The translations under genes and the position numbers were made by a program. 64,000 nt of DNA. It comes from Natronospirillum operosum. GTDB taxonomy: Bacteria > Pseudomonadota > Gammaproteobacteria > Pseudomonadales > Natronospirillaceae. How positions within the stretch are numbered: position 1 is the stretch's first letter; the number at the start of each line of letters is the position of its first letter. Positions 37,207 to 45,891 of the stretch are shown one piece after another. The stretch covers positions 124,001 to 188,000 of the forward strand of contig NZ_SRMF01000003.1 of NCBI RefSeq assembly GCF_004768465.1. The letters run 5' to 3'. A model generated the notes under the pieces. The model was not told where the DNA came from, did not search any database, and worked only from the letters and a program-made list of their open reading frames with translations.

Positions 37207-37641
37207 ATGATCAGAATAATTTTCCCCGCCCTTGCCTGCACCCTGGTGGCCTGTGCCGGCCTGACACTGGCAGACAGCCCGGTCGCGGTGCGCGACACCA
37301 CACTGGGACCGGTGCTGACCGATTCGGATGGCATGACGCTGTATCTGTTTACGCGTGACGAACCGGGCGTCAGCAACTGCTACGACGGCTGTGCTGCCGC
37401 CTGGCCGCCCTACATGGCCGAAGAGGGTGCTGCGGCGACGGATCGCCTCAGCCTGGTGCCACGGGATGACGGTGGTCAGCAATGGGCCTATGACGACATG
37501 CCGCTGTATTACTGGGTCAACGATCAGCAGCCCGGTGATGTAACGGGCCAGGGGGTCAATGATGTCTGGTTTGTCATTGAAGTGAGCGAGGGCGAGGCCG
37601 TCCGCAGCCGTTCCGAGCGCAGCCGGAGCTCCGGCTACTGA
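37207..37641 (+). CDS. Secreted-repeat (COG4315-like) protein with signal peptide
   Basis: 144 aa. A signal peptide (MIRIIFPALACTLVACAGLTLA) precedes two short repeats of the family found in predicted lipoproteins: LGPVLTDSDGMTLYLFTRDEPG with C-x3-C (NCYDGCAAAWPPY), then WAYDDMPLYYWVND. Start ATG 37207 has GAGGAA upstream. It is followed by the ECF sigma and anti-sigma genes. The same trio is often seen in proteobacteria and suggests the sigma factor controls an envelope or oxidative response. The biochemical role is unknown. Confidence 0.8.
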   Translation: MIRIIFPALACTLVACAGLTLADSPVAVRDTTLGPVLTDSDGMTLYLFTRDEPGVSNCYDGCAAAWPPYMAEEGAAATDRLSLVPRDDGGQQWAYDDMPLYYWVNDQQPGDVTGQGVNDVWFVIEVSEGEAVRSRSERSRSSGY

Positions 37642-37749
37642 CGGCCGGTTGCCGAGCCACAGCACTGATCTGTCATGTCGTTCCCCGGGCGCTCCGGCAT
37701 TCTTCAGGCTATGATGTCTGAGTACAGTCATGCGCAGTCTGGAGGTTGC

Positions 37750-38322
37750 ATGTGCCCGCGGAAGCCGAATCTCGAGCCACAGGGGAGGGCTCGTCAGATC
37801 GGGGCCGGTGATCCGGCGGCGCTGCTGCGCCAGGTGGCACAGCAGGATCCGGCCGCGCTGCGGGCCCTGTACGAACTGACCAGTCCCCGCCTGCTGGGCG
37901 TGATCAGACGTATTGTGCCGAATGAAGCGGACAGCTGTGACGTCTTGCAGGATGTCTACATCCGGGTATGGCACAGTGCCAGGCAATACAGTGGCGCCGG
38001 TTCGGCCTGGGGCTGGCTGATTGTGATGGCACGCCATCTGGCCATGGATCGGCGCAAGCAGTGCCAGCGCCGGCATGAGGTGCCCCTGCCGGAACTGGAC
38101 GCGCTGTGGGCAGAGTCGTCGTCCGATGACGGCGTATGGGCGCACAGTATTCAGCAGTGTCTGGAGCGTCTGCGGGGGGAGCCCCGAAATGCCATCCTGT
38201 TGTCCTATGTCTACGGCTACAGCCATGGTGAGCTGGCCCTGCACCTGGGGCGTCCATTGGGCACGGTCAAGGCCTGGTTGCGGCGCAGTCTCACAGAGTT
38301 GAAGCTATGTCTGGAATCCTGA
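37750..38322 (+). CDS. ECF-type RNA polymerase sigma factor
   Basis: 190 aa with sigma region 2 (LLGVIRRIVPNEADSCDVLQDVYIRVWHSA) and region 4 (ILLSYVYGYSHGELALHLGRPLGTVKAWLRRSL). It lacks regions 1 and 3, as ECF sigma factors do. I use ATG 37750, preceded by GGAGG at 37740-37744. Its 3' end overlaps the anti-sigma gene by 16 nt. The target promoter motif could not be identified. Confidence 0.9.
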   Translation: MCPRKPNLEPQGRARQIGAGDPAALLRQVAQQDPAALRALYELTSPRLLGVIRRIVPNEADSCDVLQDVYIRVWHSARQYSGAGSAWGWLIVMARHLAMDRRKQCQRRHEVPLPELDALWAESSSDDGVWAHSIQQCLERLRGEPRNAILLSYVYGYSHGELALHLGRPLGTVKAWLRRSLTELKLCLES

Positions 38323-39161
38323 GATACAGCCTGCCGGCGGTCCGCGAACACCTGGCACGCCAGTATGTCGCCGGTGACCTCCATCCGCTGGCGCGGCGCC
38401 GCATGGAGCGTCTGCTGGCCAGTGATGCATCGCTGCAGCAGGCCGTCGAGTACTGGGCGGACACTCTGTATCCGCTGCAGCAGGGGTTGCCGGAAGCAAA
38501 GCCGCCCGCCTTTGTCTGGCGGCGCATCGAGCAGGCCATTGATCATGCGAGACCGGCAGCGCAGTCTGCCGATGCGGGTAGTTCACCGTCTGTCCCGGCT
38601 GGGATGCTGCTGTTCAAGTGGCTGGCGGCCGTCAGCACGACCATAGCGGTAGGCCTGGCGCTGTTGCTGTTGCGCCCGTCCGAGGCCCCGGAGATACGCA
38701 ACCCGGCCTATCTGGCGCCGCTGAGTCACCGGGACACCGTTACCCTGGTCCTGTACGGATTTGCACGTACGGAACAGGCGGCCCCGGAACTGCGCCTGCA
38801 GTGGGCCCGCACCTACCACCCCCGACCCGAAGGCGAGCTGCACCTGTGGGCCGAACTGGCCGCCACTGGCGAGTGGCACTATCTGGGCGAGCTGCCCCCG
38901 GACAGGGAACAGCTGCCACTGGCAGGCCGCGACTGGGAGGTCCTGACCGCCAGTCGACGCCTGCTGGTCAGCCGCAGCAATCGGCCCCAGGACTGGACGC
39001 AGGTGGTTATGGCCGGGCCCTGTATTCAGTTGTATTCCGAGGACACCGTCGACAATCAGTCTTCACCTGCCAGCCATGCCCATTCTGCCGGGGCACGTGC
39101 ATCCGGAGGCGTCCGTGCAGCCGTTGCTGCCACTGCAGTCGGACAGCGGCTCGGGCAGTGA
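38307..39161 (+). CDS. Membrane anti-sigma factor (RskA/anti-sigma-K type)
   Basis: 284 aa. The N-terminal cytoplasmic part (about residues 1-98) contains the helical anti-sigma segment LARQYVAGDLHPLARRRMERLL, normal for factors binding ECF sigmas. One membrane helix lies at about 100-122 (FKWLAAVSTTIAVGLALLLL), and a periplasmic domain of about 150 aa follows. It overlaps the sigma gene, so the pair is translationally coupled. Release is probably by regulated proteolysis or a periplasmic signal; the sequence does not say which. Confidence 0.85.
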   Translation: MSGILRYSLPAVREHLARQYVAGDLHPLARRRMERLLASDASLQQAVEYWADTLYPLQQGLPEAKPPAFVWRRIEQAIDHARPAAQSADAGSSPSVPAGMLLFKWLAAVSTTIAVGLALLLLRPSEAPEIRNPAYLAPLSHRDTVTLVLYGFARTEQAAPELRLQWARTYHPRPEGELHLWAELAATGEWHYLGELPPDREQLPLAGRDWEVLTASRRLLVSRSNRPQDWTQVVMAGPCIQLYSEDTVDNQSSPASHAHSAGARASGGVRAAVAATAVGQRLGQ

Positions 39162-39252
39162 AGAGCGCCTGTCTCCGAAGGCTCGAGTGCTGGTGCCTCT
39201 CTGGGGCCGAAGGCTATCAGGTGGTCGGCACAGGCCCAGCGAGCATTGGCCG

Positions 39253-40080
39253 TCAGGACAACAGGCGCTGCACCAGGGGTGTATTGGCGTTGCGCAGAGT
39301 CGGACAGTCAAGCCGGGCCCGTGCGATTTCTAGGCGGGACAGTTCGGCCACCACCAGCATGTCCTTGTCTTCTGCCATCGCCAGCAGTTCGCCTCTGGGG
39401 CCCAGAATGCAAGACCCGCCCCAGAAATGATGCGAGCCCTCGGCGCCGTAGCGGTTGGCCATCACAATTGGCAGGCCATACATCATGGCGTAGAACCTGA
39501 GCGTGAGCATCCAGTTGTTCTCGTTGGAAAACTCGGCACTGACAATGCCGGATGCCGAGTTTATGGGCGCGCACAGAATGTCCGGCCGCTCCAGCGCGGC
39601 GGCATGAACCAGTGCCGGATTCCAGAGGTCGGCACAGATCAGGTGGCTGGTCTGCCAGCCCTGCTGGAGTCCTGTGCAGGTCAGTGACGAGCCGCTGGTA
39701 AACCATTTGCCCTCTTCGAGTCCGCCGTATGTCGGCAAATGGAGTTTGCGGTGCACGGCCACGACTTTGCCGTGCCGGAGAATGGCGAGGGCATTGGCAT
39801 ACTCGCCCGGACTGATATGTTCGACAAACCCGACCACCGTCTGCATGGACCCCGACACGGCTGCCAGATCCAGCAGCAGTTCGGAATTGCGCAGGCAGGC
39901 CACGTCGAGAATGGCCGGCCCAAGCGCATAGCCAGTCAGTGACAGTTCCGGAAAGACCAGGCACTCGACACCGTTCTGACGCGCTGTACTGATCCAGTCC
40001 CGGTGCTGTTCTGCATTGTTCGTGATCTCGCCCAGTTCGGGGTTGATCTGGGCAGCGGCGACAGTAAGGGTTTCCTGCAT
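39253..40080 (-). CDS. Carbon-nitrogen hydrolase (nitrilase superfamily)
   Basis: 275 aa, the normal size for the superfamily. The catalytic triad is visible as E45 in LVFPELSLTGY, K112 in VHRKLHLPTYGG and C149 in SHLICADLWNP. The enzyme hydrolyses a C-N bond of an amide, carbamoyl or nitrile compound; the substrate is not evident. A terminator at 40138-40174 separates it from the upstream ABC-transporter operon on the same strand, so it probably has its own promoter, but it may serve the same catabolic locus. Confidence 0.88.
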   Translation of the reverse strand: MQETLTVAAAQINPELGEITNNAEQHRDWISTARQNGVECLVFPELSLTGYALGPAILDVACLRNSELLLDLAAVSGSMQTVVGFVEHISPGEYANALAILRHGKVVAVHRKLHLPTYGGLEEGKWFTSGSSLTCTGLQQGWQTSHLICADLWNPALVHAAALERPDILCAPINSASGIVSAEFSNENNWMLTLRFYAMMYGLPIVMANRYGAEGSHHFWGGSCILGPRGELLAMAEDKDMLVVAELSRLEIARARLDCPTLRNANTPLVQRLLS

Positions 40081-40137
40081 AAGATACCTGCTGAATGAGA
40101 CGGCCCCGATGGCAGTTCATCCGGATGCCCGATGCGC

Positions 40138-40174
40138 AAAAAAAGCCGTTGTCACCAGACCGGTGACAACGGCT
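40138..40174 (-). terminator. Rho-independent terminator of the ABC-transporter operon
   Basis: Read on the minus strand, AGCCGTTGTCACC pairs perfectly with GGTGACAACGGCT across a 5-nt loop and runs into seven T residues (complement of A-tract 40138-40144). It begins about 22 nt after the stop codon of the substrate-binding-protein gene. Confidence 0.9.
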
Positions 40175-40195
40175 CGGGTACGTCATGCTGCAAGA

Positions 40196-41083
40196 TTACA
40201 GCAAATCATGTTCACGCAGAAAGTTCTCCGCGACACGCTCGATGGTTTCCCCGTCAACATCCACTTCGGCGTTGAGGGCGGCCATGGTCATGTCATCCAG
40301 CAGCGCCGACAGAGCGTTCAGCTGATCCGCCAGATCCGGGAAGTCCGTCAGATTTTCTTCCCGCACAACCGGGGTCAGGGCATAGGCCGGAAAGAACTCG
40401 CCATCGTCTTCCAGGACATGGAAGTCGAACGCCGGGATGCGGCCATCGGTCGCAAAGACCAGTCCAACATCCACCTGGCCGTCACGCAGCGCCTGATAGA
40501 CCAGCCCTGAGTCCATGCGGCTCACTTCGCTGCGGCCGACCTGGAAGTCATAGGCCTCCAGCAACGGTCTCCAGCCATCATCACGTGCGTAAAACTCTGC
40601 ATTGAGGCCAAACTCCAGATCTTCTCCGTTGTTCACCGCAGCGGCCAGGTCGCTCAGCGACAGGAGGCCACGTTCCTCGGCGTCATCACGACGCATGGCC
40701 AGAGCATAGGTGTTGTTGGCGGCTGATGGCTCGAGCCAGACCAGGCCCTTTTCGGCATCCAGTTCCCTGACCCGCTGATAGGTGGCCTCGGGGTCGAGTT
40801 GCTCACTGACATTGTTGAAATTGATCAGTGATGTGCCCGTGTACTCCCAATACACATCGACCTGGCCGTTTTCCTGCGCCTGGCGCAGAACGGCGGTGCC
40901 CATGCCGGCCCGGGTGTCGATGTCATAGCCCAGTGCTTCCAGATACTGACTGGTCATGCTGGCCAGAATCTGCTGTTCGGTAAAGTTCTTGCCGCCAACC
41001 ACCAGATCGGCTGCCTGTGCCTGGGTAAGAGCCGTTCCGGCCATGGCCAGGGCGATCAGTGCGGTGCACAGTGTCTTCATCAT
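40196..41083 (-). CDS. Quaternary-amine ABC transporter substrate-binding protein (OpuAC/OsmF type)
   Basis: 295 aa with a cleavable signal peptide (ending AQAADL). The mature start DLVVGGKNFTEQQILASMTS and the segment YWEYTGTSLINFN are hallmarks of the glycine betaine/choline/carnitine-binding proteins of the OsmF/OpuCC group. It is periplasmic and delivers substrate to the two permeases. Start ATG 41083 has AGGAGA 4 nt upstream, with a second ATG directly after. It is the last gene of a four-gene operon read leftward from about 43.7 kb. Confidence 0.9.
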   Translation of the reverse strand: MMKTLCTALIALAMAGTALTQAQAADLVVGGKNFTEQQILASMTSQYLEALGYDIDTRAGMGTAVLRQAQENGQVDVYWEYTGTSLINFNNVSEQLDPEATYQRVRELDAEKGLVWLEPSAANNTYALAMRRDDAEERGLLSLSDLAAAVNNGEDLEFGLNAEFYARDDGWRPLLEAYDFQVGRSEVSRMDSGLVYQALRDGQVDVGLVFATDGRIPAFDFHVLEDDGEFFPAYALTPVVREENLTDFPDLADQLNALSALLDDMTMAALNAEVDVDGETIERVAENFLREHDLL

Positions 41084-41123
41084 TGTTCTCCTGTGATGTC
41101 TTCTGTCATGAGTTGCTTTATTG

Positions 41124-41855
41124 TCATGCCCGGTTGGGGTTCACGCCGCGCGGTACCACCAGGAAGGCGATAACAGCGATCAGTGCGTCCACAGCAATGG
41201 CCAGCATGGCTGTAGGGATGGCTCCGGCCAGCATCATGGCCGGATCAAAGAGGTCGATGCCGGTGAAAATCAGTTCGCCCAGGCCGCCGGCACCGATCAG
41301 AAAGGCCAGCGGGACGGTGCCGACATTGATGGTCAGGGCGGTCCTGATGCCGGCGAATATCACGTACAATGCGTTGGGCAGTTCGACCCGGAACAGGCGC
41401 TGCGTGGGCGACATGCCGATACCGGCAGCAGCCTCCAGCAAAGCCGGAGATATGCCGGTGAGACCGGCAAAGGTATTGCGGGTTATGGGCAGCAGGGTGG
41501 CCACGAAGAGGCCAAACACAGCCGGAGTCGTGCCAATGCCCAGAAAGCTCATCGACAGTGCCAGCACCGCCAGCGTGGGGATGGTGGTGCCCACATTCAG
41601 TACCTGCATGATGCTTTCTGCCACCCTGGCCATGCTGGGTCGCGACAACACAATGCCCAGAGGAATGCCGACAGCGATTGCCAGCGAGCCGGACATGGCC
41701 GTCAGCCAGAGGTGTTGCATGGTCAGGTACTGAACATCAGGCCAGTGCCACAGGAATTCGTCGATAAAGCCGGTGGCATAGGTCCAGGCACCGGCAGCGA
41801 ACACCGCCGCCAGCACCATAATTCTGCCGAAACGTTGCAGCATGGACGCAAGCAT
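41124..41855 (-). CDS. Quaternary-amine ABC transporter permease
   Basis: A 243-aa inner-membrane permease of the OpuCB/OpuCD class, with the binding-protein-dependent loop (SPALLEAAAGIGMSPTQRLFRVELP) that contacts the ATPase. It is the second permease of the operon and has about six helices. It lies 3 nt after the ATPase gene. It pairs with the permease at 43.1-43.7 kb, as OsmW/OsmY-type transporters use two different permeases. Confidence 0.93.
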   Translation of the reverse strand: MLASMLQRFGRIMVLAAVFAAGAWTYATGFIDEFLWHWPDVQYLTMQHLWLTAMSGSLAIAVGIPLGIVLSRPSMARVAESIMQVLNVGTTIPTLAVLALSMSFLGIGTTPAVFGLFVATLLPITRNTFAGLTGISPALLEAAAGIGMSPTQRLFRVELPNALYVIFAGIRTALTINVGTVPLAFLIGAGGLGELIFTGIDLFDPAMMLAGAIPTAMLAIAVDALIAVIAFLVVPRGVNPNRA

Positions 41856-41858
41856 GGC

Positions 41859-43013
41859 TCAGGCTCCTGTTGCCGGTGCAGTGGCAGTGCGTGCTGCGGC
41901 TCGGAAACGGGCGCCCAGGTGACGCGTCATGGCACGCTGCGTGATCTGTCCGCAGACCTTGCCGTTGTCATCAATGCAGGGCAGCCAGGTGGTGTCCTCG
42001 GCAAACATGATCGATGTGGCTTTGCGCAGGCTGTCGCCCATGTGGATGGTGCCCGGTAACGGCTGGAAGTGGTCCCGGCAGTATCCGCGGGTAAGGCTGG
42101 CCACGGAGCGCGGAACCATGCCGACCGGTTCATTCTGCTCATTCACCATCAGAATCGAGAGCTGGTAACCGTATTCATCCATGCGTTTCAGGGCGGTGGC
42201 CAGGGTATCGCCGGGGTTGACGGTACCAATGTCGCTTGACACAACATCCCCCACCCGCACCAGATTGAGCCGCTTGAGGGCCCGGTCATCGCCCAGAAAT
42301 GACTCCACGAACTCGTCCTTGGGCGCGGCCAGCAGGTCATCGGGCTCGGACAACTGGACCAGTCTGCCAGCGCGGAAAATGGCGATACGATCACCCATCT
42401 TGATGGCTTCATCGATGTCATGGCTGACAAACAGAATGGTTTTCTTCAGCGCCTGCTGCATCTTCAGGAACTCATCCTGAATCACCGCCCGGTTGATCGG
42501 GTCGATGGCGCCAAAGGGCTCGTCCATGAGCATCACCGGCGGATCTGCTGCCAGTGCCCGAGCCACGCCGATACGCTGTTGCTGGCCGCCCGACAACTCG
42601 CTCGGATAGCGATTGAGATAGATGTTCGGGTCCATGGCGATCACGTCCATGAGTTCCCGGGCACGTTCGCGATAGCGTTTGGCGTCCCAACCCAGCAGCC
42701 GGGGTACGGCCGTGATGTTCTCTTCAATGGTCATGTTGGGAAAGAGACCGATCTGCTGAATGACGTAGCCGATATTGCGGCGCAGGTCTTCGGTCTGCAT
42801 GCCGCTGGTGTCTTCGCCCTCGATGAATACCTTGCCGGAGGTGGGTGGCACAATGCGATTGATCATCTTGAGGGTGGTGGTCTTGCCGCAGCCCGACGGC
42901 CCGAGCAATATGCAGATCTCTCCCGAAGGGACTTCCATCGTGATGTGATCGGCAGCGATGACGCTGCCTTTCTGTGTCTCGAATATCTTGGTGAGGTTTT
43001 CCAGGCGAATCAT
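41859..43013 (-). CDS. Quaternary-amine ABC transporter ATP-binding protein with CBS domains
   Basis: 384 aa. Walker A GPSGCGKTT is near residue 39, signature LSGGQQQRIGVARAL, Walker B VMLMDEPFGAID. Two C-terminal CBS domains (about residues 255-375) match the OpuA/OpuC architecture, in which they sense ionic strength or nucleotides and gate transport. The domain set supports osmoregulated or catabolic betaine-type uptake. Confidence 0.94.
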   Translation of the reverse strand: MIRLENLTKIFETQKGSVIAADHITMEVPSGEICILLGPSGCGKTTTLKMINRIVPPTSGKVFIEGEDTSGMQTEDLRRNIGYVIQQIGLFPNMTIEENITAVPRLLGWDAKRYRERARELMDVIAMDPNIYLNRYPSELSGGQQQRIGVARALAADPPVMLMDEPFGAIDPINRAVIQDEFLKMQQALKKTILFVSHDIDEAIKMGDRIAIFRAGRLVQLSEPDDLLAAPKDEFVESFLGDDRALKRLNLVRVGDVVSSDIGTVNPGDTLATALKRMDEYGYQLSILMVNEQNEPVGMVPRSVASLTRGYCRDHFQPLPGTIHMGDSLRKATSIMFAEDTTWLPCIDDNGKVCGQITQRAMTRHLGARFRAAARTATAPATGA

Positions 43014-43049
43014 GTCTTCAGTTCCTCTGCAATCGGTGTCGGTACTGCC

Positions 43050-43718
43050 TCAGGCGCCTGCGCCTGCACTCCGGCTCAGTCCTTTCGGGGTCAGCCAGCG
43101 CTGCAAGGCCAGCAGGGTGTAGTCGGTGATGACCGCCAGCAGACTGACCGCGACGGCGCCGACAATCAGTTGACGCGGGTCGGACTGGGAAATGCCACGA
43201 CTGATGAAGGTGCCCAGGCCACCCGCTCCGATATAGGCAGCAATGGCCATGACGCCGATGTTGAGCACCACCGCCGTGCGCACCCCGGCCATGATCACCG
43301 GGATGGCGAGCGGGATTTCCACCTGACGCATGCGCTGCAGCGGACTCATGCCGATGCCGCGTGCGGCCTCACGCAGAGCGGGACTGACATTGTTGATGGC
43401 GGTATAGGTGTTGCGAATGATCGGTAACTGGGAGTAGAGCAGCACTGCAATGACGGCGGGCACGTAGCCGATACCGTGGCCGAACACCGAAAGAATGGGG
43501 ATCATAAGACCGAACAGGGCGATCGACGGGATCGTGATGATGATGGAAGCCACATAGAGTACGACTCTGGCGACACGTTCCGACTGGGTGATGGCTATTC
43601 CGATCGGGACGCCTGTCAGCGTGGCCAGACCGACGGCAACGCCTACCAGTGAAATGTGTTCAACGGTGCGGGCCAACAGGACATCAATGTTGGTCCACGC
43701 ATATTGGATGAGTTCCAC
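43050..43718 (-). CDS. Quaternary-amine ABC transporter permease
   Basis: A 222-aa permease of the OpuCB type with the ATPase-contact loop SPALREAARGIGMSPLQRMRQVEIP. It is the first gene of the operon. I choose GTG 43718, which has GGAGG 10 nt upstream, over ATG 43760, which has no ribosome site and would add 14 residues. It lies 36 nt upstream of the ATPase gene. Confidence 0.92.
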   Translation of the reverse strand: MELIQYAWTNIDVLLARTVEHISLVGVAVGLATLTGVPIGIAITQSERVARVVLYVASIIITIPSIALFGLMIPILSVFGHGIGYVPAVIAVLLYSQLPIIRNTYTAINNVSPALREAARGIGMSPLQRMRQVEIPLAIPVIMAGVRTAVVLNIGVMAIAAYIGAGGLGTFISRGISQSDPRQLIVGAVAVSLLAVITDYTLLALQRWLTPKGLSRSAGAGA

Positions 43719-43943
43719 CGAATGACTCCCTCCTGTCGTTTTTATTGCGTCTTGGACCATGTCGGCGACTGACCCAGATCAATTTCAGGCTAACAGAAGC
43801 TTTGATCTATTTGTTCTATAAATCCATTAAGATTTATTATTTCAATTATTAATTAATCTGATGGGAAATTGATCGTGATTCGGTCGGTCGGGCAGGACAG
43901 TGAGCAAAGAATCGGTGTCACCGGGTCGGGAAATGCATTCGTT
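43719..43943 (-). promoter_or_regulatory. AT-rich intergenic region upstream of the ABC operon
   Basis: 225 nt without a gene, between the ABC operon and the end of the LysR gene. An AT-rich stretch at about 43800-43860 (for example ATTATTAATTAATCTG) contrasts with the GC-rich surroundings and should hold the operon promoter and regulator sites. I could not fix -35/-10 boxes with confidence. A site resembling an FNR box near 43780 is imperfect. Confidence 0.4.
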
Positions 43944-44825
43944 TCAGTGCATGCTCAGAGGCATGGGTTCGAGATTGTCGGCATGGGTAACGATACCGAC
44001 GAGTAATTCGCACAAGGCATTGAACGCTTCGTTGTTGGTCTGGCTGGGGCTCCGATGAAGTTCGGTCTCCACATGGCCAAGGGCAGGCAAATCTGCCTCC
44101 GGGCCAATGATGCGACAGTTTCTGGGGATGCTGCGCGGTGTCTTGACCGTGGCGGCCAGACCGAGTTGCACTGGCAGGTTGATACCCGTGGGCGACTGAC
44201 TGGTAAAGCGCACATCCCAGTGAATCTCCTCTCGCCCCAGGGCGGCAAAGGCGTGTGCCCGGAAGATGCAGCCCTCGGGATTGAGTGCCAGATGCAGGGG
44301 ATCGCGACGGGGCAACGGGTGTTCGGCAGAGGCGACCCAGACCAGGGGTTCCCGCCCCAGCAACTGACCGGACTGGGTAGGTGTGTGACGAATGGCCAGA
44401 ACCACATCCAGCAGGCCGTCCTGAAAGTCTCGGACCAGCAGGGAACTGGCTTCACAGATCACCTCGATGCGTACGTCAGGGTATTCCCGTGAAAAGCGTT
44501 CCAGCAGATGTGGCAGGTAGGCGATGGCCTGCTCCTCGGTTATGCCCAGTCGGATCAGCGTTTCCGGGCTTTCAGCACCCAATACCCGGATGGCCTCATC
44601 ATGCAGTTTCAGGATATGCCGTGCGTAGGGCAGCAGGCGTCCGCCGGCCGGGGTCAGCACCACTTGGCGGCTGGTGCGCCGGAACAGGGCTTCGCCCATC
44701 CGGTCTTCCAGTCGTTTGATCTGCAGACTGACGGCAGACTGGGTGCGATGCAGCAACTTGCCAGCGGCACTGAAGCCGCCGGTCTCGGTAACGGCGACAA
44801 ACGCCTTGAGCAGTTCGGTGTCCAT
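43944..44825 (-). CDS. LysR-family transcriptional regulator
   Basis: 293 aa. The N-terminal helix-turn-helix is FSAAGKLLHRTQSAVSLQIKRLEDRMGE, and the effector-binding domain follows from about residue 88. Start ATG 44825 has GGAGG 6 nt upstream; a TTG-type start six bases earlier is unlikely. It lies between the ABC-transporter operon and the divergent oxygenase/M24 genes, so it is the natural regulator of this locus. Its ligand may be the imported quaternary compound or a product. Confidence 0.9.
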   Translation of the reverse strand: MDTELLKAFVAVTETGGFSAAGKLLHRTQSAVSLQIKRLEDRMGEALFRRTSRQVVLTPAGGRLLPYARHILKLHDEAIRVLGAESPETLIRLGITEEQAIAYLPHLLERFSREYPDVRIEVICEASSLLVRDFQDGLLDVVLAIRHTPTQSGQLLGREPLVWVASAEHPLPRRDPLHLALNPEGCIFRAHAFAALGREEIHWDVRFTSQSPTGINLPVQLGLAATVKTPRSIPRNCRIIGPEADLPALGHVETELHRSPSQTNNEAFNALCELLVGIVTHADNLEPMPLSMH

Positions 44826-44857
44826 GAGCACCCTCCTTCCACCATCTATTTGTATTC

Positions 44858-44887
44858 AAAATGATAAGCATGGAAATCATTCATTTT
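44858..44887 (+). promoter_or_regulatory. Candidate LysR operator between divergent genes
   Basis: AAAATGA (44858-44864) and TCATTTT (44881-44887) form a perfect 7-bp inverted repeat with a 16-nt spacer. It lies in the 126-nt divergent region between the LysR gene and the oxygenase gene, where an autoregulated LysR protein would be expected to bind. Confidence 0.4.
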
Positions 44888-44951
44888 CATTATGGAGCTG
44901 GGCATCCTAGTCTGTCCAGTATGTTTTCTGAACGAGTGCAGAGAGGAATTC

Positions 44952-45839
44952 ATGCTGGCCCACAAGAAATCAGCGCAAGAAAACCCGCTGGACGGACTGC
45001 TCGATCTTGAGCGTTATCCGATTGACCGGCTGGACAGCGTAGTCGGGAAGGCCCTGATACAGCATTGCCGCAAGCAGCTCGAAGATGACGGCTGTGTGGT
45101 GCTCGAGCAGTTTGTACCCACAGAGGCTTTGACTCGCCTAGAAGCGGAGACCGAGCGGCTGTCGCCGGAAGCACACTACAACCAGACAGAAACCAATCCC
45201 TACAATGGGGATCCGGATCCCAGCCTGCCGGCCACTCATCCGAAAAACCGTTTTGCCGATCGCACCAATGGTTTTGTGGCCGGTGATCGCATCGGCTCTG
45301 AAACCATCATCCGTCAGGTTTACGAAAGCGCGCATTTCCAGCGCTTTGTTGCTGCTGTGGTCGGCCTCGACGAAATCCATGAGTATGCGGATCCACTGGC
45401 AGGGCTGGTGGTGAATGTGCTGCGTGAAGGCTGTCAGCATCCGTGGCACTACGATACCAATGAATTCATAGTGACCATGATGACCCGCCAGTCGGAAGGT
45501 GGCGGCCGGTTCGAGTATGCACCGGGTATTCGCAGCCCGGAGGGCGAGAACTTTTCTGCTGTGGAGAAGGTATTGGACGGCGACCACACCAGTGTGCGCA
45601 AGATCGATCTGCAGCCGGGTGATCTGCAGATCTTTTTCGGGCGCTGTTCTCTGCACCGCGTCACCCCTGTGGTCGGTAGTCGCGAACGCCATACTGTTAT
45701 CTTTGCGTATGCCAGGGAGCCTGGCTTCATTGGTCGACCGGAGCGCGCGTTGCGCATCTTCGGGCGCATGGCGCCGGTGCACGAGCAACTGCTCCGGGAA
45801 GGCGAGGGCATCGCGCGGACCGATAGCCTGGCCGACTGA
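44952..45839 (+). CDS. Fe(II)/2-oxoglutarate-dependent oxygenase (BesD/HalD-like or ArpA-like)
   Basis: 295 aa, soluble. The facial triad is visible: HxD in PWHYDTNEFIVT, distal His in GRCSLHRVTPV, and the 2OG-anchoring Arg shortly after (SRERH). The segment GGGRFEYAPGIRSPEGENF and the GDLQIFFGR stretch resemble the small-molecule oxygenase family that includes the BesD/HalD halogenases. The Asp of HxD is kept, so hydroxylation or demethylation is expected, not halogenation. ATG 44952 has GAGAGG upstream. It lies 52 nt before the M24 gene and probably acts on the same compound. Confidence 0.75.
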   Translation: MLAHKKSAQENPLDGLLDLERYPIDRLDSVVGKALIQHCRKQLEDDGCVVLEQFVPTEALTRLEAETERLSPEAHYNQTETNPYNGDPDPSLPATHPKNRFADRTNGFVAGDRIGSETIIRQVYESAHFQRFVAAVVGLDEIHEYADPLAGLVVNVLREGCQHPWHYDTNEFIVTMMTRQSEGGGRFEYAPGIRSPEGENFSAVEKVLDGDHTSVRKIDLQPGDLQIFFGRCSLHRVTPVVGSRERHTVIFAYAREPGFIGRPERALRIFGRMAPVHEQLLREGEGIARTDSLAD

Positions 45840-45891
45840 ATGTCGGTTAGCGTCAGGTCGTCATTTCAATCAGCATCTGTGGAGTCACTTC

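Noticed and set aside
43770-43795. TTGATCTGGGTCAG as an FNR site upstream of the ABC operon
   Set aside because: The second half-site reads GTCAG, not ATCAA, so the match is too weak.
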